A DNA stretch of 64,000 bases from CAXBNB01 sp049115735 (GCA_049115735.1 JAGDZP010000004.1:248001-312000); one strand, 5' to 3'. Shown: positions 36,190 through 45,446, counted from the stretch's first letter. The notes: generated by a model not told the origin, from the sequence alone. A program made the numbers and translations.

Positions 36190-36515
36190 GGGTTAAACTG
36201 AAGTTGTGGGATTAAATCCCAAAGCTGAGTTCTGGAGGCTTTCATTTCTTTGAGCATAGCCAAGCCAGCATTTGTTATCTGAAAGTAGCGCTTGCGTCTT
36301 CCTCCACGCTCTTGAGTAGCTCCACCCATGTGCGATATAACAAAGCCCTTATCTTCCAGCCTGTAAAGAGTAACATGTACGGCGCTAAGGTTTACAGTTC
36401 GATCCTGATGTTCCTTTATTGACCTTACAATTGTATTCCCATAAGCCTCATCTTTCAGGATTATTACCATCGTCAGTATCAATTCTTCAAACTCTCCCAA
36501 ATATGTTTTTCCCAT
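36186..36515 (-). CDS. PadR family transcriptional regulator (cassette 4)
   Basis: A 109-residue PadR protein: YLGEFEELILTMVIILKDEAYG, recognition region SAVHVTLYRLEDKGFVISHMG, wing RGGRRKRYFQITNAGLAML. It is coupled by a 4-bp overlap to permease 33547-36189. Two related operator-like elements and a -7 hexamer precede it (36525-36569). Confidence 0.9.
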   Translation of the reverse strand: MGKTYLGEFEELILTMVIILKDEAYGNTIVRSIKEHQDRTVNLSAVHVTLYRLEDKGFVISHMGGATQERGGRRKRYFQITNAGLAMLKEMKASRTQLWDLIPQLQFNP

Positions 36516-36832
36516 TATTATATATTTTGTAAAACAAATATACGGAGTATTTCTATATAAGTTGTAAAAGATATCATTTAGACATGAATCTGGAGAAGAT
36601 CCAGTAATCCTTTGTTGATGGCTTTAAAAATCAAATGAGCCTCCAAATCAAAAAATATTCCTAACTTGTTTTGTCCTATTTATGCTAATAACTTAGGCTT
36701 AGCTATTAAATACTAATGTGTTTTGGATGCTGTTTTTTCCTGAAACTGGAGGTAATAAGATAGTTGAACCAAACTGGAATGGTTGCTCGAAAACAGAGCT
36801 ATTATATATCTAGTGACCTTTAAACTCTTACT
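36516..36832. other. Intergenic region between PadR and the sulfatase island
   Basis: About 317 bp. The left 60 bp hold the PadR promoter and operators described separately. The remainder is AT-rich, with stops in all frames I checked; I see no gene or strong hairpin in it. Confidence 0.5.
36525..36569 (-). promoter_or_regulatory. Promoter with paired operator-like elements (cassette 4)
   Basis: TTGTAAAA occurs at 36528-36535 and 36562-36569, 34 bp apart. The proximal copy is in a dyad TTTGT-AAA-ACAAA (36526-36538). On the minus strand the -7 element TATATTTG (36535-36542) overlaps it. The layout repeats that of cassette 1, though the second copy is not a clean dyad. Confidence 0.6.
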
Positions 36833-37270
36833 ATGAAATACCTTTTATCATTCATATGTATTTTTCTCACTGAAATTTGCTTGGTCGGCAAGTTGAGCGA
36901 AAACCAAATGTAATATTAATCGTGGCTGATGATATGGGATTTGAGTGCCTGGATAGACAATAACTATAAAATTATAACAGAAGATTTCGAAAGCGGTAGT
37001 TTCGAATTGTATGACCTGTCTGAAGATCCGAATGAGACAAAAAACATCATTTCAGAAAAACCGGAGATAGCAAAAAAGATGATACAAGAGTTTACAATTT
37101 GGAATAAATCAGTAGACGCTAGTGTGGCAGGAAATGATTACGAAGGAGGACTGAAAGCACCTGATCCTGAACGAGTCTTTTGGGAAACAAAATCCGAATA
37201 CAAACCATATTTTGATGAGTGGAAAAAAAGACCTGAATATAAGAGGTTGTTGAAATTGGATGAAAAATGA
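36833..37270 (+). pseudogene. Collapsed sulfatase remnant (N- and C-terminal pieces only)
   Basis: Three pieces of a sulfatase are juxtaposed. ATG 36833 encodes a signal-peptide-like MKYLLSFICIFLTEICLVG. In the +2 frame, bases just after 36895 read RKPNVILIVADDMGFEC, the metal-binding N-terminus of sulfatases. From about 36929, back in the first frame, comes a sulfatase C-terminus (NYKIITEDFESGSFELYDLSEDPNETKNI). The whole catalytic core, including the C-x-P-x-R site, is missing. The pattern shows an internal deletion plus frameshifts, hence a dead gene directly upstream of an intact sulfatase. Confidence 0.85.
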
Positions 37271-37278
37271 GATTAGCT

Positions 37279-38742
37279 ATGATACACAAAATCACAAAGC
37301 GGCTGCAGCTATTTTGCCTGAGCGTTCTCGTAGCTTGCTCAACCACAAGAAAAAGTGAAGAGTCTGCTGTTGTCAATGAATCCACAAAACCCAATATATT
37401 AATCCTTATGCCCGACCAATTCAGGGCAGATATGCTGGGATGTGCAGGACAACCAGATATCAAAACGCCAAACATTGATCAACTAGCTTCAGATGGCATC
37501 AGGTTTACTAATGCGCTAAGTGGCGGGCCGGTTTGTTGCCCAACAAGGGCGACTATCCAAACGGGTCTCTACATTCACGAGCATGGCATCACCAATAATA
37601 ATTTACCCATGGATACCACACATACAACCATAGCCGAAATCCTGGTCGATCAAGGCTATGAAACCGGTTTTATAGGAAAATGGCATCTGGATGGAGGCAT
37701 TCCAAAAGAAGGTGTTGGAGGATATATCCCAGAAGGAGAAAGAAGACAAGGCTGGCAAGACTGGCATGGCTATGAAAAAGCACATGAGTTTTTCGAAGTT
37801 TGGGATTTTGATAAAAATGGGAAGAAAGTTAGAGTAGAAGGCTATAATTGGGAGCCTACCTGGCAAACGGATATAGCCCTTGATTTTATCAACAGAAAAA
37901 ATGAAGAAGGAAAACCCTGGTGCTACTATATTGCCTACGGTCCACCTCACAATCCATTCCAGTGCCCACAGGAATACCTGGAGATATACGACCCAGCCAG
38001 CCTTGTTCTTCCTCCTGATCTTGAAAACACACTTGATCCTGAGAAGATCACAGAATTGCGCCGATTACGACAGATTTATTATGGTCAGATTACGGCTATT
38101 GATCATGAAGTAGGCAGACTAGTGAGCAGATTGGATCAAATGAAAATTAGTGATAACACCATCATTCTATTTATCAGCGACCATGGCGATGTACTTGGAA
38201 GTCATGCTCATGAAGTAAAAGAACGTTATATCCGAGATGGAAAAAGCCTTCAATATTATCTGAGAACCAAAGGTAAACCTTATATCACGGCAATGAGGAT
38301 TCCTTTGATCATCAAATGGCCAAATCAAGTAAAGCCTGGCAGGACAAATGACGTATTGGTCAATAGCGTAGACCTGGCACCAACCCTCATTGACCTGGCT
38401 GGAATAAAAGTCCCGGAAAATATGTCCGGTTTATCCATGGCTGGATGGTGTATCGGAGATAGCGGCCCGGAAAAGGAAATGCTTTATGCTGGGCTTTATG
38501 CCGGTGATGAAGCTTGGAGGGGTGTTTGGGATGGTAGGTACTTATATTCAAATCTGGATTACAAAGTTTTGTATGATCACCATACAGATCCATATGAGAC
38601 CAAAAATCTATTCCATGATCCTGACTATCAGGAATTGAAAAGCAAAATGCAACTAAAGCTTGAGCGATTAGCCGAGAAGACCGGAGATCCGATGTTAACC
38701 AAATTAAAGCAATCTAACATAGCAAGAAACGCAAATCGCTGA
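37279..38742 (+). CDS. Sulfatase (Cys-type), lipoprotein
   Basis: A 487-residue S1-family sulfatase from ATG 37279 (an ATG at 37267 overlaps the upstream remnant). The lipoprotein signal ends LSVLVAC (Cys20). NILILMPDQFRADMLG provides N-terminal metal ligands, and GGPVCCPTRATIQTG carries the formylglycine motif C86-x-P-x-R90. GKWHLDGG, YIAYGPPHNPFQ and FISDHGDVLGSHA are further family signatures. The substrate, presumably a sulfated polysaccharide, is unknown. An anaerobic or FGE-type maturase is needed but not encoded in the window. Confidence 0.92.
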   Translation: MIHKITKRLQLFCLSVLVACSTTRKSEESAVVNESTKPNILILMPDQFRADMLGCAGQPDIKTPNIDQLASDGIRFTNALSGGPVCCPTRATIQTGLYIHEHGITNNNLPMDTTHTTIAEILVDQGYETGFIGKWHLDGGIPKEGVGGYIPEGERRQGWQDWHGYEKAHEFFEVWDFDKNGKKVRVEGYNWEPTWQTDIALDFINRKNEEGKPWCYYIAYGPPHNPFQCPQEYLEIYDPASLVLPPDLENTLDPEKITELRRLRQIYYGQITAIDHEVGRLVSRLDQMKISDNTIILFISDHGDVLGSHAHEVKERYIRDGKSLQYYLRTKGKPYITAMRIPLIIKWPNQVKPGRTNDVLVNSVDLAPTLIDLAGIKVPENMSGLSMAGWCIGDSGPEKEMLYAGLYAGDEAWRGVWDGRYLYSNLDYKVLYDHHTDPYETKNLFHDPDYQELKSKMQLKLERLAEKTGDPMLTKLKQSNIARNANR

Positions 38743-38810
38743 ATTTGAAGTAAGAAAACTACCAATTAAGGTACAAACAGATCACTCTGATTTAGTTAAG
38801 GTATTTTTCG

Positions 38811-39059
38811 GTGGTAAAGGATCTGATAATTGGATCGCCTATATTTAAATTCATAAAACTCATTTGCAATAAAACAATCAATAATTCCGATAAAAACATT
38901 CTCATACAATCAGCCAAGCTTAATGGACAGTCTTTGAACAGAGCATTTATCTATTTTAAAGAATTCGAGGCGGGCTTAGAATTGGCGTTGGAAATGGGTG
39001 ACAAACCCTCCACTTGGGGAAGTAAAGAAGTTCCTCTATCTTATGGAAACAATAACTAA
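38811..39059 (+). pseudogene. C-terminal remnant resembling a GH92 alpha-mannosidase
   Basis: An 82-codon frame with no family-sized upstream extension. NSDKNILIQSAKLNGQSLNRAFIYFKEF followed by AGLELALEMGDKPSTWGS resembles the last ~60 residues of GH92 alpha-1,2-mannosidases, where a beta strand, an x-x-LNG turn and a terminal x-EMG-x-KP-x-WG are conserved. The catalytic domain is gone, so this looks like debris of a deleted glycosidase gene between two sulfatases. The family assignment comes from motif memory only. Confidence 0.6.
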
Positions 39060-39080
39060 AAACGATACATACAAATCATT

Positions 39081-40946
39081 ATGAAGATTACTAAGCTTTT
39101 TTTTCTTATCAACCTAATTGCCTTCACCTACCTGAATGGACAAACCTCCGAAAGGCCTAATATCCTATGGATTTCTGTAGAAGATATTAGCGCGGATCTG
39201 GGTTGTTACGGTGATAAATTTGCCAAAACACCTACACTGGACAAGCTTGCTGAAAACGGGATTTTGTACACCAATGCCATTGCAAGTTCTCCGGTTTGCG
39301 CTGCGGCCAGATCAGCTATCATCACAGGTATGTATGCCACTTCCCAGGGTACTCAACACATGCGTTGCAAGGGAAGACTCCCAAAAGGCGTCAAGTTTTA
39401 CCCTCAAATACTCAGGGAAGCTGGATATTTTTGTACCAACAATTCCAAAACCGACTACAACCTAACTCACGCACCGGGAGAAATTTGGAATGAATTGGGT
39501 AAAACGGCGCATTGGCGAGATAGAAAAGACAAGTCTCAACCTTTCTTTTCAATTTTCAATCTTATTCTTACTCATGAGAGTGCAATTAATGGGAAGGAAA
39601 AGCATGACAAACTAACAAAGGACCTGCCAGATCATTTGAGAGCCAACCCGGAAGAGCTCAATCTTCCGCCTTATTTTCCAGACACGCCAATAGTACGAGA
39701 ATTATGGGCCAGGCATTACGATAATATAGCCATGATGGATATTTTGGTTGACAATATTCTAAAGGAATTAGAAGAAGATGGTCTGTCTGAAAACACAATC
39801 GTGATTTATTTCTCAGATCACGGCACAGGTGTGCCAAGGCACAAAAGATGGATGTACGATTCAGGGCTAAAAGTGCCCATGATTGCTTATGCTCCAGAAA
39901 AATACCAGCACCTTTTAACAGGCAAACCAGGCACAATTTCAGATGAGCTTGTAAGTTTTATTGACCTTGCCCCAACAACTATACACCTTGCCGGAGCAAG
40001 CATTCCAGAAAACATGCACGGTCGGTCTTTTCTGGGAGAAAATCTAAAACCAGAAAGAGCCTATACATATGCCACCAGGGATAGAATGGATGAGCGATAT
40101 GACATGCAAAGAGCAGTAAGAAGTAAATACTTTAAGTACATCAGGCATTACGAATCATATAAACCATATACCCAATACATGAATACACCTGAGAAAGGTA
40201 ATATCATGAAAGAAATTAGAAAAGCACACGATAAAGGTACTCTTCCTGCTGAGGGAGCACATATGATGGCTGCTACAAAACCAGATGAAGAGTTATTCGA
40301 CTTGAGAAAGGACCCTCATGAATTATCCAACCTTGTCGACGATCCAGCTTATGAGCACATCTTATTTGAAATGCGTGAGGCCCACAATAGATGGTCAGAC
40401 AACACTAAGGATTCTGGTTTGATTCCTGAAACAATTATCAGAAGGTGGGAAGAAAAGTACGACGCATCCATTTACGATATCTTGAGAAGTCAAAACATAC
40501 CCATTTCAGAAATCAGAGATGCTGCATTTGGAAAAGACCTAGACGTACTGACTAAATCTCTCAATCACAAAAATGAAGCGGTTCGCTTTTGGTCGGCAAT
40601 AAGTTTGGGAAACAGTGATCAATTATCAAAAAACACTAAAGCAGTTGCCGAGTTAAATGCAAGACTGGCAGATGAAGTAACTGCCGTAAGAATAGCTTCA
40701 GCAAGATCACTTTGTAAGGCAGGTGAATTCGATAAGACAGTTAAATTGCTTAGAAAGGAAATTGATAGCGACGATGAGTGGGTACGACTATTAGCTGCGC
40801 AAGTATTGGATGAAATTGGTGATAATGCAAAACCAGCTCTTGCTGAATTGCAAAAAAGAATTGATTCTGATAAGAACAAATATGTAGCAAGAGTAGCTAA
40901 TCATGCGGTGAACCTAATGTTGGGGACGAATAACGTAGTTAGGTAA
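39081..40946 (+). CDS. Sulfatase with C-terminal HEAT-like repeats
   Basis: A 621-residue secreted sulfatase. The signal peptide is MKITKLFFLINLIAFTYLNG, then RPNILWISVEDISADLGCYG. The formylglycine site is SSPVCAAARSAIITG: Cys73-x-Ala-x-Arg77, with Ala in place of the usual Pro. YFSDHGTGVPRHKRWMYDSG supplies further ligands. Residues ~495-615 are alpha-helical repeats resembling HEAT motifs (HKNEAVRFWSAISLG, DEVTAVRIASARSL, DDEWVRLLAAQVLDEIGD). The catalytic part resembles heparan N-sulfatase-like members. Intact sulfatases lie on both sides. Confidence 0.9.
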   Translation: MKITKLFFLINLIAFTYLNGQTSERPNILWISVEDISADLGCYGDKFAKTPTLDKLAENGILYTNAIASSPVCAAARSAIITGMYATSQGTQHMRCKGRLPKGVKFYPQILREAGYFCTNNSKTDYNLTHAPGEIWNELGKTAHWRDRKDKSQPFFSIFNLILTHESAINGKEKHDKLTKDLPDHLRANPEELNLPPYFPDTPIVRELWARHYDNIAMMDILVDNILKELEEDGLSENTIVIYFSDHGTGVPRHKRWMYDSGLKVPMIAYAPEKYQHLLTGKPGTISDELVSFIDLAPTTIHLAGASIPENMHGRSFLGENLKPERAYTYATRDRMDERYDMQRAVRSKYFKYIRHYESYKPYTQYMNTPEKGNIMKEIRKAHDKGTLPAEGAHMMAATKPDEELFDLRKDPHELSNLVDDPAYEHILFEMREAHNRWSDNTKDSGLIPETIIRRWEEKYDASIYDILRSQNIPISEIRDAAFGKDLDVLTKSLNHKNEAVRFWSAISLGNSDQLSKNTKAVAELNARLADEVTAVRIASARSLCKAGEFDKTVKLLRKEIDSDDEWVRLLAAQVLDEIGDNAKPALAELQKRIDSDKNKYVARVANHAVNLMLGTNNVVR

Positions 40947-41032
40947 AACAATGATGAAGTACCTAAAAGAACAGAATGTGTAAAGCCACACAGAATTCAA
41001 ACAATGTATAAATAACTAACAAAGGCGTAAAA

Positions 41033-42640
41033 ATGGAAAAGTCTCAAACCAGTCCTTTATTCGGGATTAAAACACTCATACGATGTGTTTCATTCTTCAC
41101 GCTACTTGCCATAACTGCAGATTGTTCACAAAACAAAGAAAAAACTGAAGTCAATACAGCAGTCGAATCAAAAAGACCAAACATCCTTTTTGCCTTTGCA
41201 GACGATCAATCCTGGTTGCATACTAGCGCAGCTGGTGACAATATTGTAAAAACTCCAGCCTTTGATAGAGTGGCTAATGAAGGAGTATTTTTCACCAATT
41301 CATTTACAGCTTGTCCTTCCTGCACGGCATCCAGAAGTGCCGTAATAAGTGGACAAGATATATGGCGTGTGAAAGAAGCAGGTGTTTTATTCGGCTCCAT
41401 ACCCAAAGATTTGAAAATCTACCCTCACCTCTTATCTGATGCAGGGTATCATGTGGGCTATACAGGCAAAGGTTGGCTCCCCGGAAATTACCGTGATCTT
41501 GGACTTGAAAAAGATCCGATTGGTAAAGAATACAATGAAGTACGAGAAGGGCATATTGCCAAAGGAATCGATAGAAGGGATTACTCCAAAAATTTTGACA
41601 CATTTCTGAATGACAGAAATAAGGATCAGCCTTTTTGTTTCTGGTTCGGGTCAACTGAGCCACACAGAATATACGAAGATGGTGCAGGCTTGATGACCGG
41701 AAAGAGAATTGAAGATGTAAAAGTGCCTACCTTCTGGCCAGATGTAGATATAATCAGAAGTGATATTCTCGATTACTACTATGAAATCGAATGGTTTGAT
41801 TCACACCTTGCCAGCATGCTAACAAAACTGGAAGAAATTGGAGAACTAGACAATACTATAGTTGTTGTTACCTCTGACAATGGCATGCCTTTTCCCAGAG
41901 CCAAAACTACGCTTTATGACTGGGGCACGCATATGCCTCTCTCGATCCGTTGGGGGGATAAGGTAAAAGGGGGTCGGATTGTCAACGACTTTGTTTCCCA
42001 TACTGACTTTGCACCTACATTTCTGGAAGCAGCCGGAGTAAAAGTCCCAGATAAAATGACTGGAAAAAGCTTGATCTCTCTTTTACAATCAGGCAAACAA
42101 GGAACCATAGAAGAATCGCGTGATCGTGTATTCACAGCAACAGAGAGGCATACCTGGTGTAGGCCAGATGGAGCAACCTATCCGGTCAGGGCAATTAGGA
42201 CAAAAGATTATTTGTACCTGCGAAACTTTGAACCTGACAGGTGGCCAACTGGTGGCCCTTCGTTTTGGTCATCCAACAGGACCTATCATGGAGACGTAGA
42301 CGCTTGCCCTACCAAGTCTTTTATAATAGAAAACATGAGTCAATATCCGAAAGAATACGATCTGAACTTTGGAAAGAGACCATTGGAAGAATTGTATAAA
42401 ATTGCAGATGATCCGGGACAAATCAACAATCTGGCAAATGATCCTGAGTATGCTGAGATAAAAAATCAACTCTGGAACGACTTATCAGAGCATCTAAAAA
42501 AAACTGGAGACCCAAGAATAAATGGAGAAGATCCATGGCAGGCCATTACTTATCATCAAACAAATGGTTTTGGTGCCATGTATAATATGAGCTTGCCCGA
42601 GCATGAAAAAAATAGACATTCATTGAGGCCTGGAAATTAG
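41033..42640 (+). CDS. Sulfatase with C-x-A-x-R site, probable lipoprotein
   Basis: A 535-residue sulfatase. The N-terminus has a hydrophobic segment ending ITADCSQ, with Cys31 a possible lipid site although Asp before it is unusual. RPNILFAFADDQSWLHTSA carries metal ligands. The active-site motif is Cys97-Thr-Ala-Ser-Arg101 (PSCTASRSAVISG), again Ala instead of Pro. GYTGKGWLPGNY, FGSTEPHR and VTSDNGMPFPRAKTTLYDWG are conserved regions. It is 86 bp downstream of the HEAT sulfatase and probably co-transcribed. Confidence 0.9.
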   Translation: MEKSQTSPLFGIKTLIRCVSFFTLLAITADCSQNKEKTEVNTAVESKRPNILFAFADDQSWLHTSAAGDNIVKTPAFDRVANEGVFFTNSFTACPSCTASRSAVISGQDIWRVKEAGVLFGSIPKDLKIYPHLLSDAGYHVGYTGKGWLPGNYRDLGLEKDPIGKEYNEVREGHIAKGIDRRDYSKNFDTFLNDRNKDQPFCFWFGSTEPHRIYEDGAGLMTGKRIEDVKVPTFWPDVDIIRSDILDYYYEIEWFDSHLASMLTKLEEIGELDNTIVVVTSDNGMPFPRAKTTLYDWGTHMPLSIRWGDKVKGGRIVNDFVSHTDFAPTFLEAAGVKVPDKMTGKSLISLLQSGKQGTIEESRDRVFTATERHTWCRPDGATYPVRAIRTKDYLYLRNFEPDRWPTGGPSFWSSNRTYHGDVDACPTKSFIIENMSQYPKEYDLNFGKRPLEELYKIADDPGQINNLANDPEYAEIKNQLWNDLSEHLKKTGDPRINGEDPWQAITYHQTNGFGAMYNMSLPEHEKNRHSLRPGN

Positions 42641-43002
42641 TACACACCAATCGAGATCAAAACAGTTAAATCAAATCATCAGTTCAAGCGACTATAGTCT
42701 TGACAGGTATTTTAATCTCACAATGGCGGCATGTATCTCGGAAAATCCATGATCAGTCATCGGTTTATTAATTTGTAATTGGATCATTCCCCTCTTCAAG
42801 TATAAATTCCATTCTTCTGCAACTATAACCCTCAAATAAGCATCTAATACCTAAATGATGTTCAAAAACGAATTCTTCTGTTCGATAGCGAACGGTCAGT
42901 TGCCAAGTCATTTGTTTTAAGTAATTGATTTACAAATAATTGACTAAATGGCACAGTGTTAGCCATTTTCGTTTCAAGTCAATAATTTCAAACTCAACAA
43001 TC
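42641..43002. other. Intergenic region with a GTTCG-N4-CGAAC dyad
   Basis: About 362 bp between a sulfatase and the prefix-less permease. No credible gene. At 42880-42893 there is a dyad GTTCG-ATAG-CGAAC, extendable by one mismatched and one matched base on each side, about 110 bp upstream of the permease start; it is a candidate operator or short hairpin. Confidence 0.5.
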
Positions 43003-45387
43003 ATGATCAAAAATTACTTACGTGTTGCATTCAGGGTAATAGCCAAAAACAAAAGCTACGTGCTCATGAACACATTCGGTCTGGGGATCGCCATGGCCTG
43101 CTGTATCACTTCCTACATTTTACTGGCCTACAACATCGAATTCGATGATTTCCATGCCGAAGAGAAAGTAAAAAATACCTACCGCCTGGAAGCTGATCTG
43201 GTTCTGAACGATGGTGACAAGTCCTTGGGTATTCATGGCCCCAGCCCAATGGCAGAGATGGCCGTCAATGACATAGCAGGAATAAATCGCTTTACCCGCT
43301 TTGCCGGCAGTGGTGCCAATGTAAGTTTTGACACAAATGCCTTTGGGGAGTACGTCTCTTTTGCTGATAGCACATTCTTCGACATGTTCCAATTCAATAT
43401 GATAAAGGGCAACCAAGAGTCATTCAAGGAAATCAGCACGATTTTTATTAACGAAGAAATGGCCAAAAAATACTTTGGTAACGAAGATCCCATCGGTAAG
43501 GTGCTGACCTTAAACTTCGCCAGACAAGTGGAGAAAAATATGATCGTGAGAGGTGTCTATGAAAAAATGCCAGTTAACTCTTCTCTAGTATTTGATGCTA
43601 TTATACGATTTGAGCACTTCAAAGAAATGAGGGAATTAGATTCAAAGCCATGGGAAGATTGGAATCTACCAGCCATTTTCTTCGAACTGGATGAGGGACA
43701 AGACCCTAACCAAGTGGCTGATTCTTTTGATGGCTATGTGGAAAGAAGAAATGAAGCCAAGAAAGACCAGCATGTAGAAAAATATAATCTGAGCCACTAC
43801 AAAGAAAAAGTAGAGGTGGGAGGAAATGTCTGGAGCCCCATCAACTTGCCCATTGAAACCGACCCTGTGATTGTGTTCATTGTCTTAGGCGTGATGATTT
43901 TGTTAATCGCCTGCTTCAACCTTACCAATACCTCTATTGCATTAACAAGTAATCGTTTGAAAGAGATTGGCCTGAGAAAATCCATCGGAGCGCAAAAGGA
44001 ACATATTATCGGCCAGTTTTTGTTGGAAACGGTACTGATAGTGGTTTTGTCACTATTAGTGGGCGCAGCAGTATCGCAGATCATAGTACCAGAGTTTATT
44101 GCCATGTGGGATTTGCCTTATGATTTCAGTGATATGAAGGGCGTGAATGTTATGATCATGTTGATGACCATCGTTTGCTTCGTTTCTATTTTGACAGGAC
44201 TCTACCCGGCACTTTTTAGCACAAGGTTTAACACCATAAACCTGCTCAAAGGAAATATCAGGATCAAGGGAACGAACCTTGTGACCAGAGCGTTAGTGAC
44301 GGTTCAATTCGCCATCTCTGTCATTGTCCTTGTTGGTGGTGTGGTTTTTATGCAAAACACTCGCTTTCAACAAAGTATCCGATTGGGATATGATACGGAC
44401 AAATTGCTTGTGGTAAATATACAAGGTGAGGAAGAAATTAATGCCCTGTTGCCACTGGCTCAATCACACCCCAAAATTGAATCTATTGCGTACACCAATA
44501 ATCATGTAGGGGGAAATACATATCCTTCTCCTGTTGAATACGAAAGCGTAGTATACGAAGCGCAACACCTGGGAGTAGGCAAAAATTACTTTGAAACCAT
44601 CGGCTTTGAATTTTTGCAAGGCAGACCTTTCGATGTGGATAAAACAACTGAATTTGAGGAAGCAGTGGTAGTGAGCAAGCAGTTTCTCGCAACTGTGGGT
44701 ATTCAGGATGACCCTATTGGTAAACAAATTATTGTACACTCCAAGAAAAGACGCATCGTAGGGGTAATCGATGATTTTGTAGATAACGTGTACAGATCCA
44801 GAGATGCTGAACCTTTTGTTTTTTATGCGGCTGATCTGCCAAATATGAATCAAATGATATTCCGTGGAAAGAACAGCGATTTAACTGAAATAAATGAATT
44901 CATAGAAACAAATTGGAAAAAGGAATTTCCGACCAAGCCGTTTAACAGCAACTACCAGGAAGATATGGTTACTGCTAATTTTACCAAACTCAATACCAAC
45001 CTGCAAAACATCTTTTTGTTTCTGACCATATTGGGAGCTATCCTTTCAGCCTCAGGTATTTACTCATTGGCTTCATTGAATATCGCAAAACGAACAAAAG
45101 AAATCGGCATCAGGAAAGCTCTTGGAGCATCAGTATCCAATATTATGATGCTGATCAATAAAGAGTTTTTTATCATTCTGGTCATGGCAGGGATATTCGG
45201 TGCTATCGGAGGGTATTTTGGCAGCAACAGCCTGCTGGACTTGATTTATGCCTATCACGTAACCGTAGATTTTGTGCCGTTGTTTTTCAGTGCCCTATTT
45301 ATCTTCTTAATAGGCATTGGCACTACAAGCTTTACCATCTATAGAGGCGCCAAGGCTAACCCCGCAGATACACTTAGGGATGAATAA
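43003..45387 (+). CDS. FtsX/MacB-type permease lacking the prefix domain
   Basis: A 794-residue two-module permease beginning at MIKNYLRVAFRVIAKNKS (ATG 43003); an ATG at 42940 would add 21 residues without resemblance to the prefix domain. First helix LMNTFGLGIAMACCITSYILL, FtsX motifs IGLRKSIGAQKEHIIGQFL and IGIRKALGASVSNIMMLI, end NPADTLRDE. It is closest to permease 33547-36189 but has neither the prefix domain nor a PadR gene. A response regulator follows about 250 bp downstream, after a terminator. Confidence 0.9.
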   Translation: MIKNYLRVAFRVIAKNKSYVLMNTFGLGIAMACCITSYILLAYNIEFDDFHAEEKVKNTYRLEADLVLNDGDKSLGIHGPSPMAEMAVNDIAGINRFTRFAGSGANVSFDTNAFGEYVSFADSTFFDMFQFNMIKGNQESFKEISTIFINEEMAKKYFGNEDPIGKVLTLNFARQVEKNMIVRGVYEKMPVNSSLVFDAIIRFEHFKEMRELDSKPWEDWNLPAIFFELDEGQDPNQVADSFDGYVERRNEAKKDQHVEKYNLSHYKEKVEVGGNVWSPINLPIETDPVIVFIVLGVMILLIACFNLTNTSIALTSNRLKEIGLRKSIGAQKEHIIGQFLLETVLIVVLSLLVGAAVSQIIVPEFIAMWDLPYDFSDMKGVNVMIMLMTIVCFVSILTGLYPALFSTRFNTINLLKGNIRIKGTNLVTRALVTVQFAISVIVLVGGVVFMQNTRFQQSIRLGYDTDKLLVVNIQGEEEINALLPLAQSHPKIESIAYTNNHVGGNTYPSPVEYESVVYEAQHLGVGKNYFETIGFEFLQGRPFDVDKTTEFEEAVVVSKQFLATVGIQDDPIGKQIIVHSKKRRIVGVIDDFVDNVYRSRDAEPFVFYAADLPNMNQMIFRGKNSDLTEINEFIETNWKKEFPTKPFNSNYQEDMVTANFTKLNTNLQNIFLFLTILGAILSASGIYSLASLNIAKRTKEIGIRKALGASVSNIMMLINKEFFIILVMAGIFGAIGGYFGSNSLLDLIYAYHVTVDFVPLFFSALFIFLIGIGTTSFTIYRGAKANPADTLRDE

Positions 45388-45417
45388 AATATTGAATTAG
45401 AAATAGTTTACGTTTTT

Positions 45418-45446
45418 AGGGGAGCTTTTTGGCTCCTCTTTTTTTG
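45418..45446 (+). terminator. Rho-independent terminator after the permease
   Basis: AGGGGAGC (45418-45425) pairs with GCTCCTCT (45432-45439) with one G-T wobble around a TTTTTG loop, followed by a T run to about 45446. It lies 30 bp after the permease stop. Confidence 0.8.

Noticed and set aside
36587..36602. CTGGA-N5-TCCAG as a terminator
   Set aside because: Five-base stem with no T run and no gene ending nearby.
36929..37270. The 113-codon frame as a functional small gene
   Set aside because: It is the C-terminus of a sulfatase without a start region; the N-terminal piece is in another frame just upstream.
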